Shown here in pieces: positions 53,569 through 62,809 of a DNA stretch of 64,000 bases (its first letter is position 1; each line of letters begins with the position of its first letter). Source of the DNA: CAMDPA01 sp965223035. Lineage in GTDB: Bacteria > Pseudomonadota > Alphaproteobacteria > Rhizobiales > Hyphomicrobiaceae. Where the stretch lies: contig OZ244980.1 in NCBI GenBank assembly GCA_965223035.1, positions 2,170,001 through 2,234,000 of the forward strand, in the 5' to 3' direction. The notes beneath the pieces were generated by a model. It made no database searches. It was given only the letters and a program-made list of their open reading frames with translations, and was not told the DNA's origin. Both the position numbers and the translations under genes were made by a program.

Positions 53569-54002
53569 CGGTTGTGCCTCGCGTTAGGCCGTTTCAATGT
53601 GGGCTGGAACGATCCCGCTGCCCACCGGCTTTTCACAACATCGTGCCATGGCGTAGCCGGCGGGGAGCGGGTCGGAAAGGCTGTTCTGCCTAAGTCGGAA
53701 ATGATCTTGGTCAAAGCCCCGGATTCAGAAATCCCCATGAAGTCACCACGCCGGGCCTGCGGAGCCGACCGTGATCTTGCAATCGTGATTAGCCTGGGCT
53801 TCATATCACGGCCAGCGTGCCTATGTGTCCTTTGCGTATTTTTGGTCGGCGATCGATGGCACTGGTACGGCCATCGGCGGGGACCGAGCTTCGCCCAAGG
53901 AACGCGTCGGTCCTGAGCGGGCCGCCGAAATGCGTTGCGCGCGAACTGCGGCGAAATGCTGGCACCGCGCACAGCGTGCTAGACATAAAGGGATTTTCAC
54001 CG
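53569..54002. other. Divergent promoter region of tpiA and the ppiD-type gene with a family B repeat
   Basis: The B element is at 53587-53690. The remainder up to 54002 has no gene; an in-frame extension of the next gene into it lacks ribosome-binding sites and protein character. Confidence 0.45.
53587..53690 (+). repeat. Family B repeat
   Basis: CGTTTCAATGTGGGCTGGAA, GATCCCGCTGCCC, CATCGTGCCATGG and GGGAGCGGGTCGG occur in the order of the other B copies. Confidence 0.6.
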
Positions 54003-55889
54003 ATGCTCGACGCTTTGCGCCGCGGTGCCTCAAGCTGGGTATTGAAGCCGCTGTTATTGCTGCTCGTTTTGGCCTTTATCGTGTGGGGCGTCGCCGACGT
54101 TTTTACCGGATCGCGGCAGGGCGCATTAGCGACCGTGGGTAGCTCGGAGATCAGTCTGCAACGCTTCGAGAACGCGTTCGCTTCGACCTTGAACAATCTG
54201 GCGCAGCGCTATGGGCGAAGGCCGACCGCTGAGGAGGCGCGGGCGCAGGGCATCGACCGGGCGGTGTTGTCCAGCCTGATCGATGCCGCCGCGCTGGACC
54301 AGAATGCGAACAGCCTACAGCTGGGACTTTCGCAGGCCGCGGTGATCGAATCGATCCATCGCGATCCCACGTTCCGCGGGGCGGACGGACAATTCGACGA
54401 GATCGCCTTCAACACTTTCCTTCGCAACGTCGGCTACGGTGAGCGCAGCTACATCGCGCTGCGGGGCCGCGAGGACGTGCGCGTGCAGTTGTCTCAAGCG
54501 CTGTTCAATTACGTGCCGGTTCCGGCCCAGTTGGCCGACTTCGTGCAGGCCTGGCGGGAGGAGAAGCGCACCGTGCAATCCTTCACCATCGACCCCAAGC
54601 TCGCCGTCAAGTTGGGTGAGCCGGACGACGCCAAGCTGAAGGCCTTCTACGAGTCCAACAAGTCGAAATTCGTGGCACCTGAACTGCGCCACCTGGCCGT
54701 GCTGATGCTGTCAGCGAAGGCGGCGAAGGCGCGATTGACGATCACCGACGCCGAGATCCGCAAAGCCTACGACGACAATGTCGAGGGTCGGGTGATTGCC
54801 GAGAAGCGGACCATCCAACAAATCCCGTTTTCCGACAAGGCCGCTGCTGAGGCAGCCTATCAGAAGCTTCAATCCGGCAAGAGCTTTGTCGACGTCGCGA
54901 AGGCGGCGGGCGCCAGCGAAAGCGATATCGCTTTGGGCGAACTCACCAAGGCGGGCATGTTGGATCAGAAGATTGCCGAGGCTGCGTTCGCGCTGGCCAA
55001 AGACGTTGTCTCTCAGCCCGTGGAAGGTCGGTTTTCGACGGTGCTGTTGCGGGTCACCAACATCGTTCCCGGTAGGACCCGATCATTCGAGGAGATGAAG
55101 GCCGAGATCCGTGACGAGATCGCTGATTCCCGGGCCAACAAGTCGATCAGGGAGCTGTTCGATGCGGTCGATGACGGGCGCGGCGAGGGCAAACCGTTAA
55201 AGCAGATCGCCGCCGAGCTCAAGCTCACCTATGTCGATATCCCGGAAACCGATCAACGCGGTTGGCGGCTGGACGGCAAGCCGGCCTATGCCGGCGCGGA
55301 CGCCGCAGCCATCTTGAAGTCGGGCTTTGAGGGCGCGGTGGGTATCGAAGCGGAGCCGGTCGACATGGCCGATCAGGGCTATGCGTGGGTGGACGTGCTC
55401 GATGTCACGCCGCAGCGGCAACGTCCGTTCGATGAGGTCAAGGCCGACGTCAAGACCGAGTGGGAGCGGATCGAGAGCGCCAAACAGATCAAGGAGGTGG
55501 CGGACAAACTGATCGAGCGGGCAAAGCAAGGTGAGCCGATGGCCGAATTGGCGCGCTCGGTGGGCGGCAAGCTGGAAACCTCAAAACCCTTCAGGCGGTT
55601 CGGCGGAGACGGCGTTGGCCGGTCGGTTGCGGAACGTGCCTTCGCGATGCAACTTGGCGATCGTGCTTCCGCGCTGACCAGCGATGGCAAATCGCGTACC
55701 GTCATGCGGCTGGTCGAGATCAAGAAGCCGGCGCCGCTCACCAAGGATCAGCGTGACGATTTGCTGGACGGCTTGCGGAGCCAATATCAAACCGATCTTG
55801 CGCAAACCTATGTTGGCGAATTGCGCAACAGATATGGGGTCACGATCGATGAGGAAATGCTGCGCCGCCGAACGGGCACCGCGCAATAG
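54003..55889 (+). CDS. ppiD: PpiD-type periplasmic peptidyl-prolyl isomerase / chaperone
   Basis: 628 residues from the ATG at 54003, AAGGGA upstream. A single N-terminal membrane helix (about 15-33: VLKPLLLLLVLAFIVWGVADVF) anchors a large periplasmic part. A SurA-like N-terminal chaperone region (about 40-190) is followed by a parvulin-like domain (about 240-370) and a long helical C-terminal part. It helps fold outer-membrane proteins near SecYEG. In related bacteria it sits between tpiA and trpE, as here. Confidence 0.92.
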   Translation: MLDALRRGASSWVLKPLLLLLVLAFIVWGVADVFTGSRQGALATVGSSEISLQRFENAFASTLNNLAQRYGRRPTAEEARAQGIDRAVLSSLIDAAALDQNANSLQLGLSQAAVIESIHRDPTFRGADGQFDEIAFNTFLRNVGYGERSYIALRGREDVRVQLSQALFNYVPVPAQLADFVQAWREEKRTVQSFTIDPKLAVKLGEPDDAKLKAFYESNKSKFVAPELRHLAVLMLSAKAAKARLTITDAEIRKAYDDNVEGRVIAEKRTIQQIPFSDKAAAEAAYQKLQSGKSFVDVAKAAGASESDIALGELTKAGMLDQKIAEAAFALAKDVVSQPVEGRFSTVLLRVTNIVPGRTRSFEEMKAEIRDEIADSRANKSIRELFDAVDDGRGEGKPLKQIAAELKLTYVDIPETDQRGWRLDGKPAYAGADAAAILKSGFEGAVGIEAEPVDMADQGYAWVDVLDVTPQRQRPFDEVKADVKTEWERIESAKQIKEVADKLIERAKQGEPMAELARSVGGKLETSKPFRRFGGDGVGRSVAERAFAMQLGDRASALTSDGKSRTVMRLVEIKKPAPLTKDQRDDLLDGLRSQYQTDLAQTYVGELRNRYGVTIDEEMLRRRTGTAQ

Positions 55890-55935
55890 GTCGCGCATGC
55901 GCACGGTCGCCGGCTAGGTTGGGTAGCGCCCGGCG

Positions 55936-57477
55936 ATGACGACGCGCGACCAGGCCATGCCCACGCTCGACATCGAGCCATCGTTTGCCGCGTTCGCTGA
56001 GCGCTACGCCGCGCTTGCCCCGCAAGTGGTCTGGTGCCGAATGGTGTCGGACCTGGAGACGCCGGTCTCCGCGTATTTGAAGATTGCCGGCGGCCGACCG
56101 ATGAGCTTCCTGCTGGAATCGGTGGAAGGCGGTGCAACGCGCGGTCGCTACTCGATCATCGGCCTGAACCCAGATGTCGTGTGGCGCGCCAACGGTGCGA
56201 TTGCCGAGGTCAACCGAACGCCGATGACAGCGCCGAACGCCTACCGGCGCGATCCCCGCCCCACACTGCAATCGTTGCGCGCGCTGCTCGAGCAGTCGGC
56301 GATCGAGATGCCGGACGATTTGCCGCCGATGGCGGCCGGCGTGTTCGGCCATCTGGGCTACGACACGGTGCGCCTGGTCGAGACGCTGCCCGATATCCCG
56401 CCCGACGCGCTCGAGGTGCCGGACATGCTGTTGATGCGGCCTACCGTGATCATCGTGTTCGATAGCGTGAAAGACGAAATGACGTTGGTGACGCCGGTAC
56501 GGCCCGTCGCCAACCAGTCGGCCGCTGATGCTTTTGGCAAAGCCGAAATACGCCTGCGCGAGGTGGTGCGCGTGTTAGCTCAACCGCTGCCACCAGCCCA
56601 GCCATCACCTCAATCCGTCCCGCCACCATTAGAGCCCCAGTCCAACACGTCGCCGCAGGACTTCCGTGCGATGGTGGAGCGCGCCAAAGCCTACATTCGC
56701 GCCGGCGACGCGTTCCAGATCGTGCTCTCGCAACGCTTTTCGATGCCCTTTGGGCTGCCCGCGTTTGATCTTTACCGCGCTCTGCGTCGCCTTAATCCGT
56801 CGCCGTTCCTTTTCCATCTGGAACTTGACGGCTATGCCTTGGTCGGCTCGAGCCCCGAGATTCTGGTGCGGCTGCGCCATGGCGAAGTGACCATCCGACC
56901 GCTTGCCGGCACGCGACCGCGGGGTGCGACGATGGTGGAGGATGAAGCGTTCGGGCGCTCGTTGCTGGCCGATCCGAAAGAGCGGGCTGAGCACTTGATG
57001 CTGCTTGATCTGGGCCGCAACGATGTCGGGCGGGTGGCTGAGATCGGCACGGTGGAGGTCACCGAGCGTTTCAACATCGAGCGGTACAGTCACGTGATGC
57101 ACATCGTCTCCAACGTCGTTGGGCGAAAGCGCGCGGATGCCGATGCGATCGATGCCCTGATGGCGGGGTTTCCAGCCGGTACTGTGTCGGGTGCGCCGAA
57201 GGTGCGGGCGATGCAGATCATCGATGAATTGGAGCGGGACAAGCGAGGCCCGTACGCCGGGTGCGTCGGGTATTTCTCGGTGGACGGGCAGATGGATACC
57301 TGCATCGTGCTGCGCACGGCCTTGGTCAAGGATGGTGTGATGCATGTGCAGGCCGGGGCTGGCCTTGTCTATGATTCAGATCCTGAGGCCGAACAACAGG
57401 AATGTATCAATAAGGCGAAGGCGTTAATGCGAGCTGCCCACGAGGCGGTGCGGTTCGCCCAGCGCGGCGGGCGGTAG
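55936..57477 (+). CDS. trpE: Anthranilate synthase component I
   Basis: 513 residues. The chorismate-binding half has the usual signature stretches: IRAGDAFQIVLSQRFS, the LVGSSPEILVRL strand, RPLAGTRPRGA, LLDLGRNDVGRVAEIG and FPAGTVSGAPKVRAMQII. The N-terminal half carries the LLESVEGG motif linked to tryptophan feedback. It makes anthranilate from chorismate with ammonia or glutamine from TrpG. In most alphaproteobacteria trpG follows directly; here purD does and trpG is absent. The TAG stop is the start of a TAGATCACTTG repeat-like end. Confidence 0.96.
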   Translation: MTTRDQAMPTLDIEPSFAAFAERYAALAPQVVWCRMVSDLETPVSAYLKIAGGRPMSFLLESVEGGATRGRYSIIGLNPDVVWRANGAIAEVNRTPMTAPNAYRRDPRPTLQSLRALLEQSAIEMPDDLPPMAAGVFGHLGYDTVRLVETLPDIPPDALEVPDMLLMRPTVIIVFDSVKDEMTLVTPVRPVANQSAADAFGKAEIRLREVVRVLAQPLPPAQPSPQSVPPPLEPQSNTSPQDFRAMVERAKAYIRAGDAFQIVLSQRFSMPFGLPAFDLYRALRRLNPSPFLFHLELDGYALVGSSPEILVRLRHGEVTIRPLAGTRPRGATMVEDEAFGRSLLADPKERAEHLMLLDLGRNDVGRVAEIGTVEVTERFNIERYSHVMHIVSNVVGRKRADADAIDALMAGFPAGTVSGAPKVRAMQIIDELERDKRGPYAGCVGYFSVDGQMDTCIVLRTALVKDGVMHVQAGAGLVYDSDPEAEQQECINKAKALMRAAHEAVRFAQRGGR

Positions 57478-57588
57478 ATCACTTGCTTTGAGTTGGCTTC
57501 GGGAAGATGCCGATGAGGAGCAGAATGATGATCTCGTTTCCCAATCGGCACTCACAGTGGTGGGTGCGCAGTCGAGACCGATGCGTGG

Positions 57589-58884
57589 ATGCCCATGAAC
57601 GTGCTTTTGGTCGGCTCCGGAGGTCGGGAGCATGCGCTGGCCTGGTGCCTTGCGGCCAGCCCCTTGCTGGAGACGCTTTACTGCGCACCCGGCAACCCCG
57701 GCATCGCGGCTCATGCAACCTGTGTCGAGCTCGACATTGGCGATCATGACGCTATCGCGCGATTTTGCACGCAGCATGCCGTCGAGCTGGTGGTGATCGG
57801 GCCGGAAGCACCGCTGGTGGCGGGATTGGTCGATGATCTCCTCGCAGCAGGCATCAAGGCGTTTGGCCCGAGCAGCGCAGCGGCCCAGCTGGAGGGGTCG
57901 AAGGGCTTTACCAAGGACCTGTGCCGCCAGGCCGGCATTCCAACCGCTGCCTATCAGCGCTTTCGCGATCTGAGCGCAGCCAAGGCCTATGCGGCCCAGC
58001 AAACGTTGCCGTTGGTGGTCAAGGCGGACGGCCTGGCCGCTGGCAAAGGCGTCGTCATTGCCGAGACGGCAGAGGCGGTCGATGCGGCGATCGATGCCTG
58101 CTTTTCGGGTCAGTTCGGCGCGGCAGGCGAAGAAGTGGTGCTGGAAGCCTACTTGGAGGGCGAGGAGGCCAGCTTTTTTGCATTGGTTGACGGCACGCAC
58201 GCAGTACCGCTGGCCACGGCGCAGGATCACAAGCGCATCGGCGAGGACGACACCGGCCCCAACACCGGCGGCATGGGCGCTTATTCGCCGGCTTCGATCG
58301 TCACCGAACAGATGTCGCGGCGGATCATGACTGAGATCATCGAACCGACAGTGCGGACCATGGCGTCGCGCGGAACGCCCTATGTCGGCGTGCTGTATGC
58401 CGGTTTGATGCTGACCCAGGAGGGACCGCAACTGATCGAGTACAATGTGCGCTTGGGAGACCCGGAAGCGCAGGTGTTGATGGTGCGGCTGACGTCAGAT
58501 CTGTTGCCGGCCTTGCTGGCCACCTGCGACGGCAGCTTGGACCGCTTCGACCTGCAATGGTCGGACGATGTGGCTCTCACCGTGGTCATGTCAGCCCCCG
58601 GATATCCGGGTACGCCTGAGACAGGCAGTGAAATTAGGCGGCTTGAGCAAGCCGCTCAATGCGACGGCGTCGAGATTTTCCAGGCCGGCACGCGCGCGGA
58701 TGGGGATAGGCTGGTGGCGGCCGGCGGACGCGTGCTTAACGTGACCGCCCGCGGGGCGACGATCGAGCAGGCACGGCAGCGTGCCTATGCCGCGATCGAC
58801 GTGATCGATTGGCCGCAAGGCTATTGTCGTCGCGACATCGGTTGGCGCGAAATCGAACGCGGGCGGACCTCGGATGCTGGCTAA
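57589..58884 (+). CDS. purD: Phosphoribosylamine-glycine ligase
   Basis: 431 residues, starting at ATG 57589 (a second ATG at 57595 would give MNVLLVGSGGREHALAW and is equally possible; neither has a strong ribosome-binding site). ATP-grasp features are clear: VIGPEAPLVAG, VKADGLAAGKGVVI, EGEEASFFALVDG, DTGPNTGGMGAYSP and the YNVRLGDPEAQ motif near the end. It joins glycine to phosphoribosylamine in purine synthesis. Its place right after trpE is not the common order. Confidence 0.96.
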   Translation: MPMNVLLVGSGGREHALAWCLAASPLLETLYCAPGNPGIAAHATCVELDIGDHDAIARFCTQHAVELVVIGPEAPLVAGLVDDLLAAGIKAFGPSSAAAQLEGSKGFTKDLCRQAGIPTAAYQRFRDLSAAKAYAAQQTLPLVVKADGLAAGKGVVIAETAEAVDAAIDACFSGQFGAAGEEVVLEAYLEGEEASFFALVDGTHAVPLATAQDHKRIGEDDTGPNTGGMGAYSPASIVTEQMSRRIMTEIIEPTVRTMASRGTPYVGVLYAGLMLTQEGPQLIEYNVRLGDPEAQVLMVRLTSDLLPALLATCDGSLDRFDLQWSDDVALTVVMSAPGYPGTPETGSEIRRLEQAAQCDGVEIFQAGTRADGDRLVAAGGRVLNVTARGATIEQARQRAYAAIDVIDWPQGYCRRDIGWREIERGRTSDAG

Positions 58885-58895
58885 CCCATAGTAAC

Positions 58896-59105
58896 CTATG
58901 GCGTTTCAGTGTGAGCTGGAACCGTCCCGCTGTCCGCCCGGCCATCCAGAACATCATGCCAACGGGTGGCCTAGATCATCGTGCCTTAAATCGGAACCGC
59001 AAAGCCGGTTCCGATTTAAGGCAGGTTGCTCTAGCGGGGGAAGAGGCGGAGGAACGGGGCGGAGGAGCAGGACGGCACCACTGATCCGCCTCAGGCGGAC
59101 ATGCC
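58896..59105 (+). repeat. Family B repeat interrupted by a family A repeat
   Basis: The left half (58896-58971) has CGTTTCAGTGTGAGCTGGAA, CGTCCCGCTG and CATGCCAACGGGTGGC. The right half, after the A element, has GGAGGAGCAGGACGG and CTGATCCGCCTCAGGCGGA. Both are in the normal B order, with A placed between. Confidence 0.65.
58972..59033 (+). repeat. Family A hybrid inserted in a B element
   Basis: The 62-bp L/R hybrid, TAGATCATCG left end and GGTTGCTCTA right end, is almost the same as that at 12075-12136. It is flanked by CTAG on both sides. Confidence 0.85.
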
Positions 59106-59126
59106 CTCAGCCTCGATAAGGCAGCT

Positions 59127-59849
59127 TCAGTCGGGCTCGGTCCGCGTTGCGGCGGTGGGCGCGCGCGCGGGCTCGATCGGTGTGTCGATGAAATGGACGA
59201 ACTCGTCGAGGCCAATGCGCTCGGTGCGGAAGCTATTGACGATGGCGTCCGGGTCGGCGTAGCCCAACGCCATGCCGCACACGATCATCTCCTCCGGCGG
59301 AATGCTCAGGCGTTGTGTGATGATGTCGTGGAACTCGCAAAAGGCGGCTTGCGGGCAGGTTTCTAGCCCGAATGCGCGGGCGGCCACCATGATGGATTGC
59401 AGGAAACCGCCATAGTCGAGCCATGCTCCCTGCGCCAAGTCCCGATCGATGGTGAAGATCAGCCCCACCGGTGCATCGAAGAACAGAAAGTTTCGGCTCT
59501 GCTGGGCCCGGCTGGCGGTGCGGTCGCCTTTGGCGATGCCGAGCGTGCCATAAAGGCCCCAACCGGTTTTGCGCCGCCGCCCCAGGTAGGGCTCGCGCCA
59601 GGCGTTGGAGTAGTAGCGATACTCCCATTCGCCGTTGTAGCCGGACTGGTGCAGCGCGTAGAGCTCGTTACAAAGCTTGGCTCTGGCCTCGCCGGTCAAC
59701 ACCCGCACTTTCCAAGGCTGCGTGTTGCTGCCGGATGGCGCCCGTCCGGCGATCAATAAGATCTGCTCGATCAGGTGGCGCGGAACCGGCTTTGGCAGAA
59801 AGGCTCGGATGCTTTGTCGTCCGGTGATGGCTTGCTCGACGCTGATCAT
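59127..59849 (-). CDS. Nitroreductase-family FMN oxidoreductase
   Basis: 240 residues from the ATG at 59849; a TTG eight codons earlier is possible. The FMN-binding RQSIRAFLPKPV start, RAPSGSNTQPWKVRVLTG and the C-terminal VCGMALGYADPDAIVN stretch are the marks of the NfsB-like nitroreductase fold. A charged insert with YYSNAWREPYLGRRRKTGWGLY is present, as in some family members from aromatic-degrading bacteria. It uses NAD(P)H and FMN on nitro or quinone substrates. It is divergent from the AbrB-type gene. Substrate unknown. Confidence 0.88.
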   Translation of the reverse strand: MISVEQAITGRQSIRAFLPKPVPRHLIEQILLIAGRAPSGSNTQPWKVRVLTGEARAKLCNELYALHQSGYNGEWEYRYYSNAWREPYLGRRRKTGWGLYGTLGIAKGDRTASRAQQSRNFLFFDAPVGLIFTIDRDLAQGAWLDYGGFLQSIMVAARAFGLETCPQAAFCEFHDIITQRLSIPPEEMIVCGMALGYADPDAIVNSFRTERIGLDEFVHFIDTPIEPARAPTAATRTEPD

Positions 59850-60025
59850 GTGACGACTTGTCCCGGATCTCAATGGCTGACGATGAAGATGGCGTCCGGC
59901 CCAGGCGCAAGGCGCGCAAGCCGGCCGGCGGCGGGACCTTACGCCAAGCCACAGCCGTCAAACAACGCCTCGACAACCGCTGTGCCGATTGCGTGAGCCG
60001 GCCTGCTGGCTTTAAAGGCTGCGGC

Positions 60026-61069
60026 ATGGCAAGAATCGCGGTCAGCCTGGCGACCACATCGACGACGATCGCCACGGGCGCAGTCGGTGGCATCGCATTT
60101 GCGCTGTGCGGCATGCCATTGGCTTGGCTTTCGGGGTCCGCCGCCGCCGTCGCGGCGGCCGCGCTCGCCGGTCACAGGCTCGGCATTCACCTCAAGCTGC
60201 GCGAGGTTGCCATCGCGCTGTTGGGGTTGATCATCGGCTCCACGGTTTCGCCGGACACCCTATCGCAGGCGTCCAAGTGGCCGGTGACCCTGATCGGGCT
60301 GGTGGGTGCGCTGATCTGCATGATGGCCGTGAGTTCAATGTACCTGCAGCGGGTGCACGGCTTCGATCGCGCCACGGCACGGCTGTCTTCGACACCGGGC
60401 GCACTGAACTTTGTGCTGTTGCTGTCGATGGAGGCCGATGCGGACCCGCGCCGCGTCGCCATTGTTCAGGTGGTGCGCCTGAGCGCGATCCTGATGTTCC
60501 TGCCGAGCTTGGTCACGTTGATTGGCGGTGAAGTCCCCACGCCCAGCCGGGAAGTGGTCGAGGGTCCGGTGCACATCGGCCAGTTGCTCGGACTATGTGT
60601 CGCGTGCGGGCTGGGCGCGGCGGCATTTCATCGTATGGCCACGCCGGCGCCGTCGCTGATCGGCGCGATGCTGCCGTCGGCGGTGCTGTTCGGCACCGGC
60701 TTGGTCGATACGCCGCTGCCGATCTGGCTGCTGATCCCGGTGTTCGTCGTGCTGGGCAGCATGGTCGGCGCCAATTTTGTCGGGACCGACATGCGCCTGT
60801 TCTTGGAGGTGTTGCGCGCCGGGGTCGGGTCGCTGGTGCTCAGCTCTGTGTTGGCCCTGGCGTGGGCGGCACCCGTCGCTGCCATGGTCGGTCTGCCGGT
60901 CTTGCAAGTTTGGCTGGCGTATGCACCAGGCGGCATCGAGACGTCGGCGATCATGGCCCTGTCGCTGGGGTTGGATGCGGCGTTCGTGACCGGTCATCAC
61001 ATCGCCCGGGTGATCCTGCTCAACGCGACGGTGGTGTTCTGGGCTGGCGTGCGGCGGCCCGAACGCTGA
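60026..61069 (+). CDS. AbrB-family membrane transporter-like protein
   Basis: 347 residues from the ATG at 60026 (AAAGG upstream), with about ten hydrophobic helices in two related halves. The repeats GGIAFALCGMPLAWLSGSAAA and the later PAPSLIGAMLPSAVLFG are typical of the AbrB (PF05145) duplicated-membrane family, which includes E. coli AbrB (YbgN) and ammonia monooxygenase-like regulators misnamed in databases. LSSTPGALNFVLLLS and APGGIETSAIMAL are the paired re-entrant-type motifs. Function in transport is inferred. It stands beside the nitroreductase, divergently. Confidence 0.85.
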   Translation: MARIAVSLATTSTTIATGAVGGIAFALCGMPLAWLSGSAAAVAAAALAGHRLGIHLKLREVAIALLGLIIGSTVSPDTLSQASKWPVTLIGLVGALICMMAVSSMYLQRVHGFDRATARLSSTPGALNFVLLLSMEADADPRRVAIVQVVRLSAILMFLPSLVTLIGGEVPTPSREVVEGPVHIGQLLGLCVACGLGAAAFHRMATPAPSLIGAMLPSAVLFGTGLVDTPLPIWLLIPVFVVLGSMVGANFVGTDMRLFLEVLRAGVGSLVLSSVLALAWAAPVAAMVGLPVLQVWLAYAPGGIETSAIMALSLGLDAAFVTGHHIARVILLNATVVFWAGVRRPER

Positions 61070-61109
61070 CGGCGCGGGCGGGCCGGGATCGCAGGTGGGC
61101 GGTGATCAC

Positions 61110-61496
61110 TCACAGGCGGGCAACCGAGAAGGCGGAGCCGAACCGGCCGAAATCGTGGCTGGTGATGCCGTTGCGCTCCGAGCCCGAATAGTGGTTTTGC
61201 GGCTGCATCACCGTGACCTTGACGATCGTGGATTCGTCGACCTTGACCGCGCCGGCGTGAACGGCCGCGGTCGCCAGCGACGAATCGCCGGCGTAGACAT
61301 CGGTGCCCCACACCATGCCGTCCTCATCACCGGTTAGGCGGAAATAGTAGGTGGTGCCGACCGTGTCGCAATGATCGACCATGTTGTCGGGCGCATCCGC
61401 GGCCAAAAAGCCCTGCTCGAGTAGACTCTTTATCTGCTCGGCAGACAGCATCTTGTTGCGGTCGAAGTGGGCGACCAGCTCTTGAATGACCTTCAT
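61110..61496 (-). CDS. Small LCCL-domain-like protein
   Basis: 128 residues from the ATG at 61496, with GGAGG upstream. After a helical start (MKVIQELVAHFDRNKMLSA) the rest, about 50-125, follows the LCCL domain pattern: GTDVYAGDSSLATAAVHAG, VKVTVMQPQNHYSGSERNGI and TSHDFGRFGSAF. LCCL modules are best known in extracellular eukaryotic proteins, and here there is no signal peptide. The usual Cys pair is reduced (one Cys in DHCDTVG). It is encoded just downstream of a MoxR ATPase/VWA pair in the same direction (35 bases from the VWA gene). Function unknown. Confidence 0.78.
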   Translation of the reverse strand: MKVIQELVAHFDRNKMLSAEQIKSLLEQGFLAADAPDNMVDHCDTVGTTYYFRLTGDEDGMVWGTDVYAGDSSLATAAVHAGAVKVDESTIVKVTVMQPQNHYSGSERNGITSHDFGRFGSAFSVARL

Positions 61497-61531
61497 GTGG
61501 TAGGCCTCCTGTCGTCGTGGGAAGGGCTCAT

Positions 61532-62809
61532 TTAAACGGGTTGCATGATGACGCGGTGACCGTAGGCCGGCTCGAACAGCGTCGTGCCGCTGGGCGTGAT
61601 CACCCACAGCACATTGTACGGCATCGGTTCCTTTGGATACTCGATGTCTCCGTCGGTGATGATGGCGGCGGCATTGACCTGGGGATCAAGCGCCAGCCGC
61701 TGCATGGCCGGCGACAGGTCACTGCCGCCATAGCCAGAGATTTCAAATCGGCTCAGCTCGGCCGGGGACAGGCGATCGTCGCCGGTCACCTCGGCGTCGC
61801 ATTGCAGCAGTCGGATTTCATCGATGCCAGCGGTATCGCAGAAGTCGGAGATGGCGCCGAGCGCCAGCGGGATGTCCTCGTCCATCGATCCAGAGGTATC
61901 GAGCACGACGTTGAGCACCCAACCGTCGCGGCGGCGGCCCGGCAGGACGATATCGGGGTGATCGGCACCTCGGCGTGATGGCCGGGAGAAGGTGCGCTCG
62001 CCGGGTGCGGCCGTCTCCATCCAGCGCTGCAGTGCGATCTGCCAGGGGGTGCGATAGATGCCGCGAAGCGCCGTCACCAATTGGCTGGATGATCCCGCGT
62101 CGACCCCGCGCATGCTCTTCAGTGCACCGACGGCTTTGGCCATCGCTAAGCCTTTCGCGGCCGCCTTTCGCATCGCCTCGATCTGTGCGGTTTGACGCTG
62201 CGCTTCCTGTGGGAACATTTCGCGCTCGCGGCGCTCGTCGAGAACGTCACCGGCGTCGGCGGTGTTGTTATGGGTCGGGGCGTCGGCCCGCCCGCGCGGA
62301 CCGAACAGGCGACCGACGGTGGTCGACTGTCCATTGAACACCGCGGTCATCGACGGCATCGACGTCGCGTTGCGCCGCATTTCGAGCACGATCTCCTCGG
62401 CCGAGCGGTGTCGCGCACCGGGCATATCGAGCCCGCCCGCCGGGATGGATTGAAATCCGAGCTCGGTGCGCAGGATGTCATTGATGATGTAGTCGTGCGC
62501 GTAATTGAACTCTAGATGATTGCTGCCGCGTGCACGATCGTGCGTGCGCAGCGCCAGATGCAGAAGTTCGTGGGCGAGGACGAAAATCAACTCGTTTTCT
62601 TTGAGCCGGGCGGCGAACCGGGGGTTGGCGATCAGCCGGCCCGATGCAAACACGCCCATGGTCGGAATGCGCTCGTCGAGCGCAAAGCGCACCGCGGCCG
62701 CCAAACCGGCGAGATAGGGCAGCGGAACCGTCAGCAGCTTGAGCGCGCGCCCAATGCGCTTATATTGCAGCTCAGCTTGCGCGCGATCGGTGGTGTCCAT
62801 TTGGGTCAT
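61532..62809 (-). CDS. VWA-domain protein with HELLH metallopeptidase-like motif (DUF2201 type)
   Basis: 425 residues. The N-terminal part has a zinc-metallopeptidase-like HELLH (80-84) followed by HLEFNYAHDYIIND, the pattern of DUF2201 N-terminal domains. The C-terminal part is a von Willebrand A domain with the metal site DTSGSM (304-309), GSDLSPAM and ITDGDIEYP. Its ATG overlaps the stop of the MoxR ATPase gene by 4 bases, so the two are made together. MoxR-VWA pairs act as chaperone-like machines on metal-enzyme or membrane complexes; the client here is unknown. Confidence 0.9.
   Translation of the reverse strand: MTQMDTTDRAQAELQYKRIGRALKLLTVPLPYLAGLAAAVRFALDERIPTMGVFASGRLIANPRFAARLKENELIFVLAHELLHLALRTHDRARGSNHLEFNYAHDYIINDILRTELGFQSIPAGGLDMPGARHRSAEEIVLEMRRNATSMPSMTAVFNGQSTTVGRLFGPRGRADAPTHNNTADAGDVLDERREREMFPQEAQRQTAQIEAMRKAAAKGLAMAKAVGALKSMRGVDAGSSSQLVTALRGIYRTPWQIALQRWMETAAPGERTFSRPSRRGADHPDIVLPGRRRDGWVLNVVLDTSGSMDEDIPLALGAISDFCDTAGIDEIRLLQCDAEVTGDDRLSPAELSRFEISGYGGSDLSPAMQRLALDPQVNAAAIITDGDIEYPKEPMPYNVLWVITPSGTTLFEPAYGHRVIMQPV

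Noticed and set aside
53817..54002. Longer N-terminus for the ppiD-type gene
   Set aside because: The in-frame extension has no ribosome-binding site and would bury the membrane anchor; the ATG at 54003 gives the normal family start.
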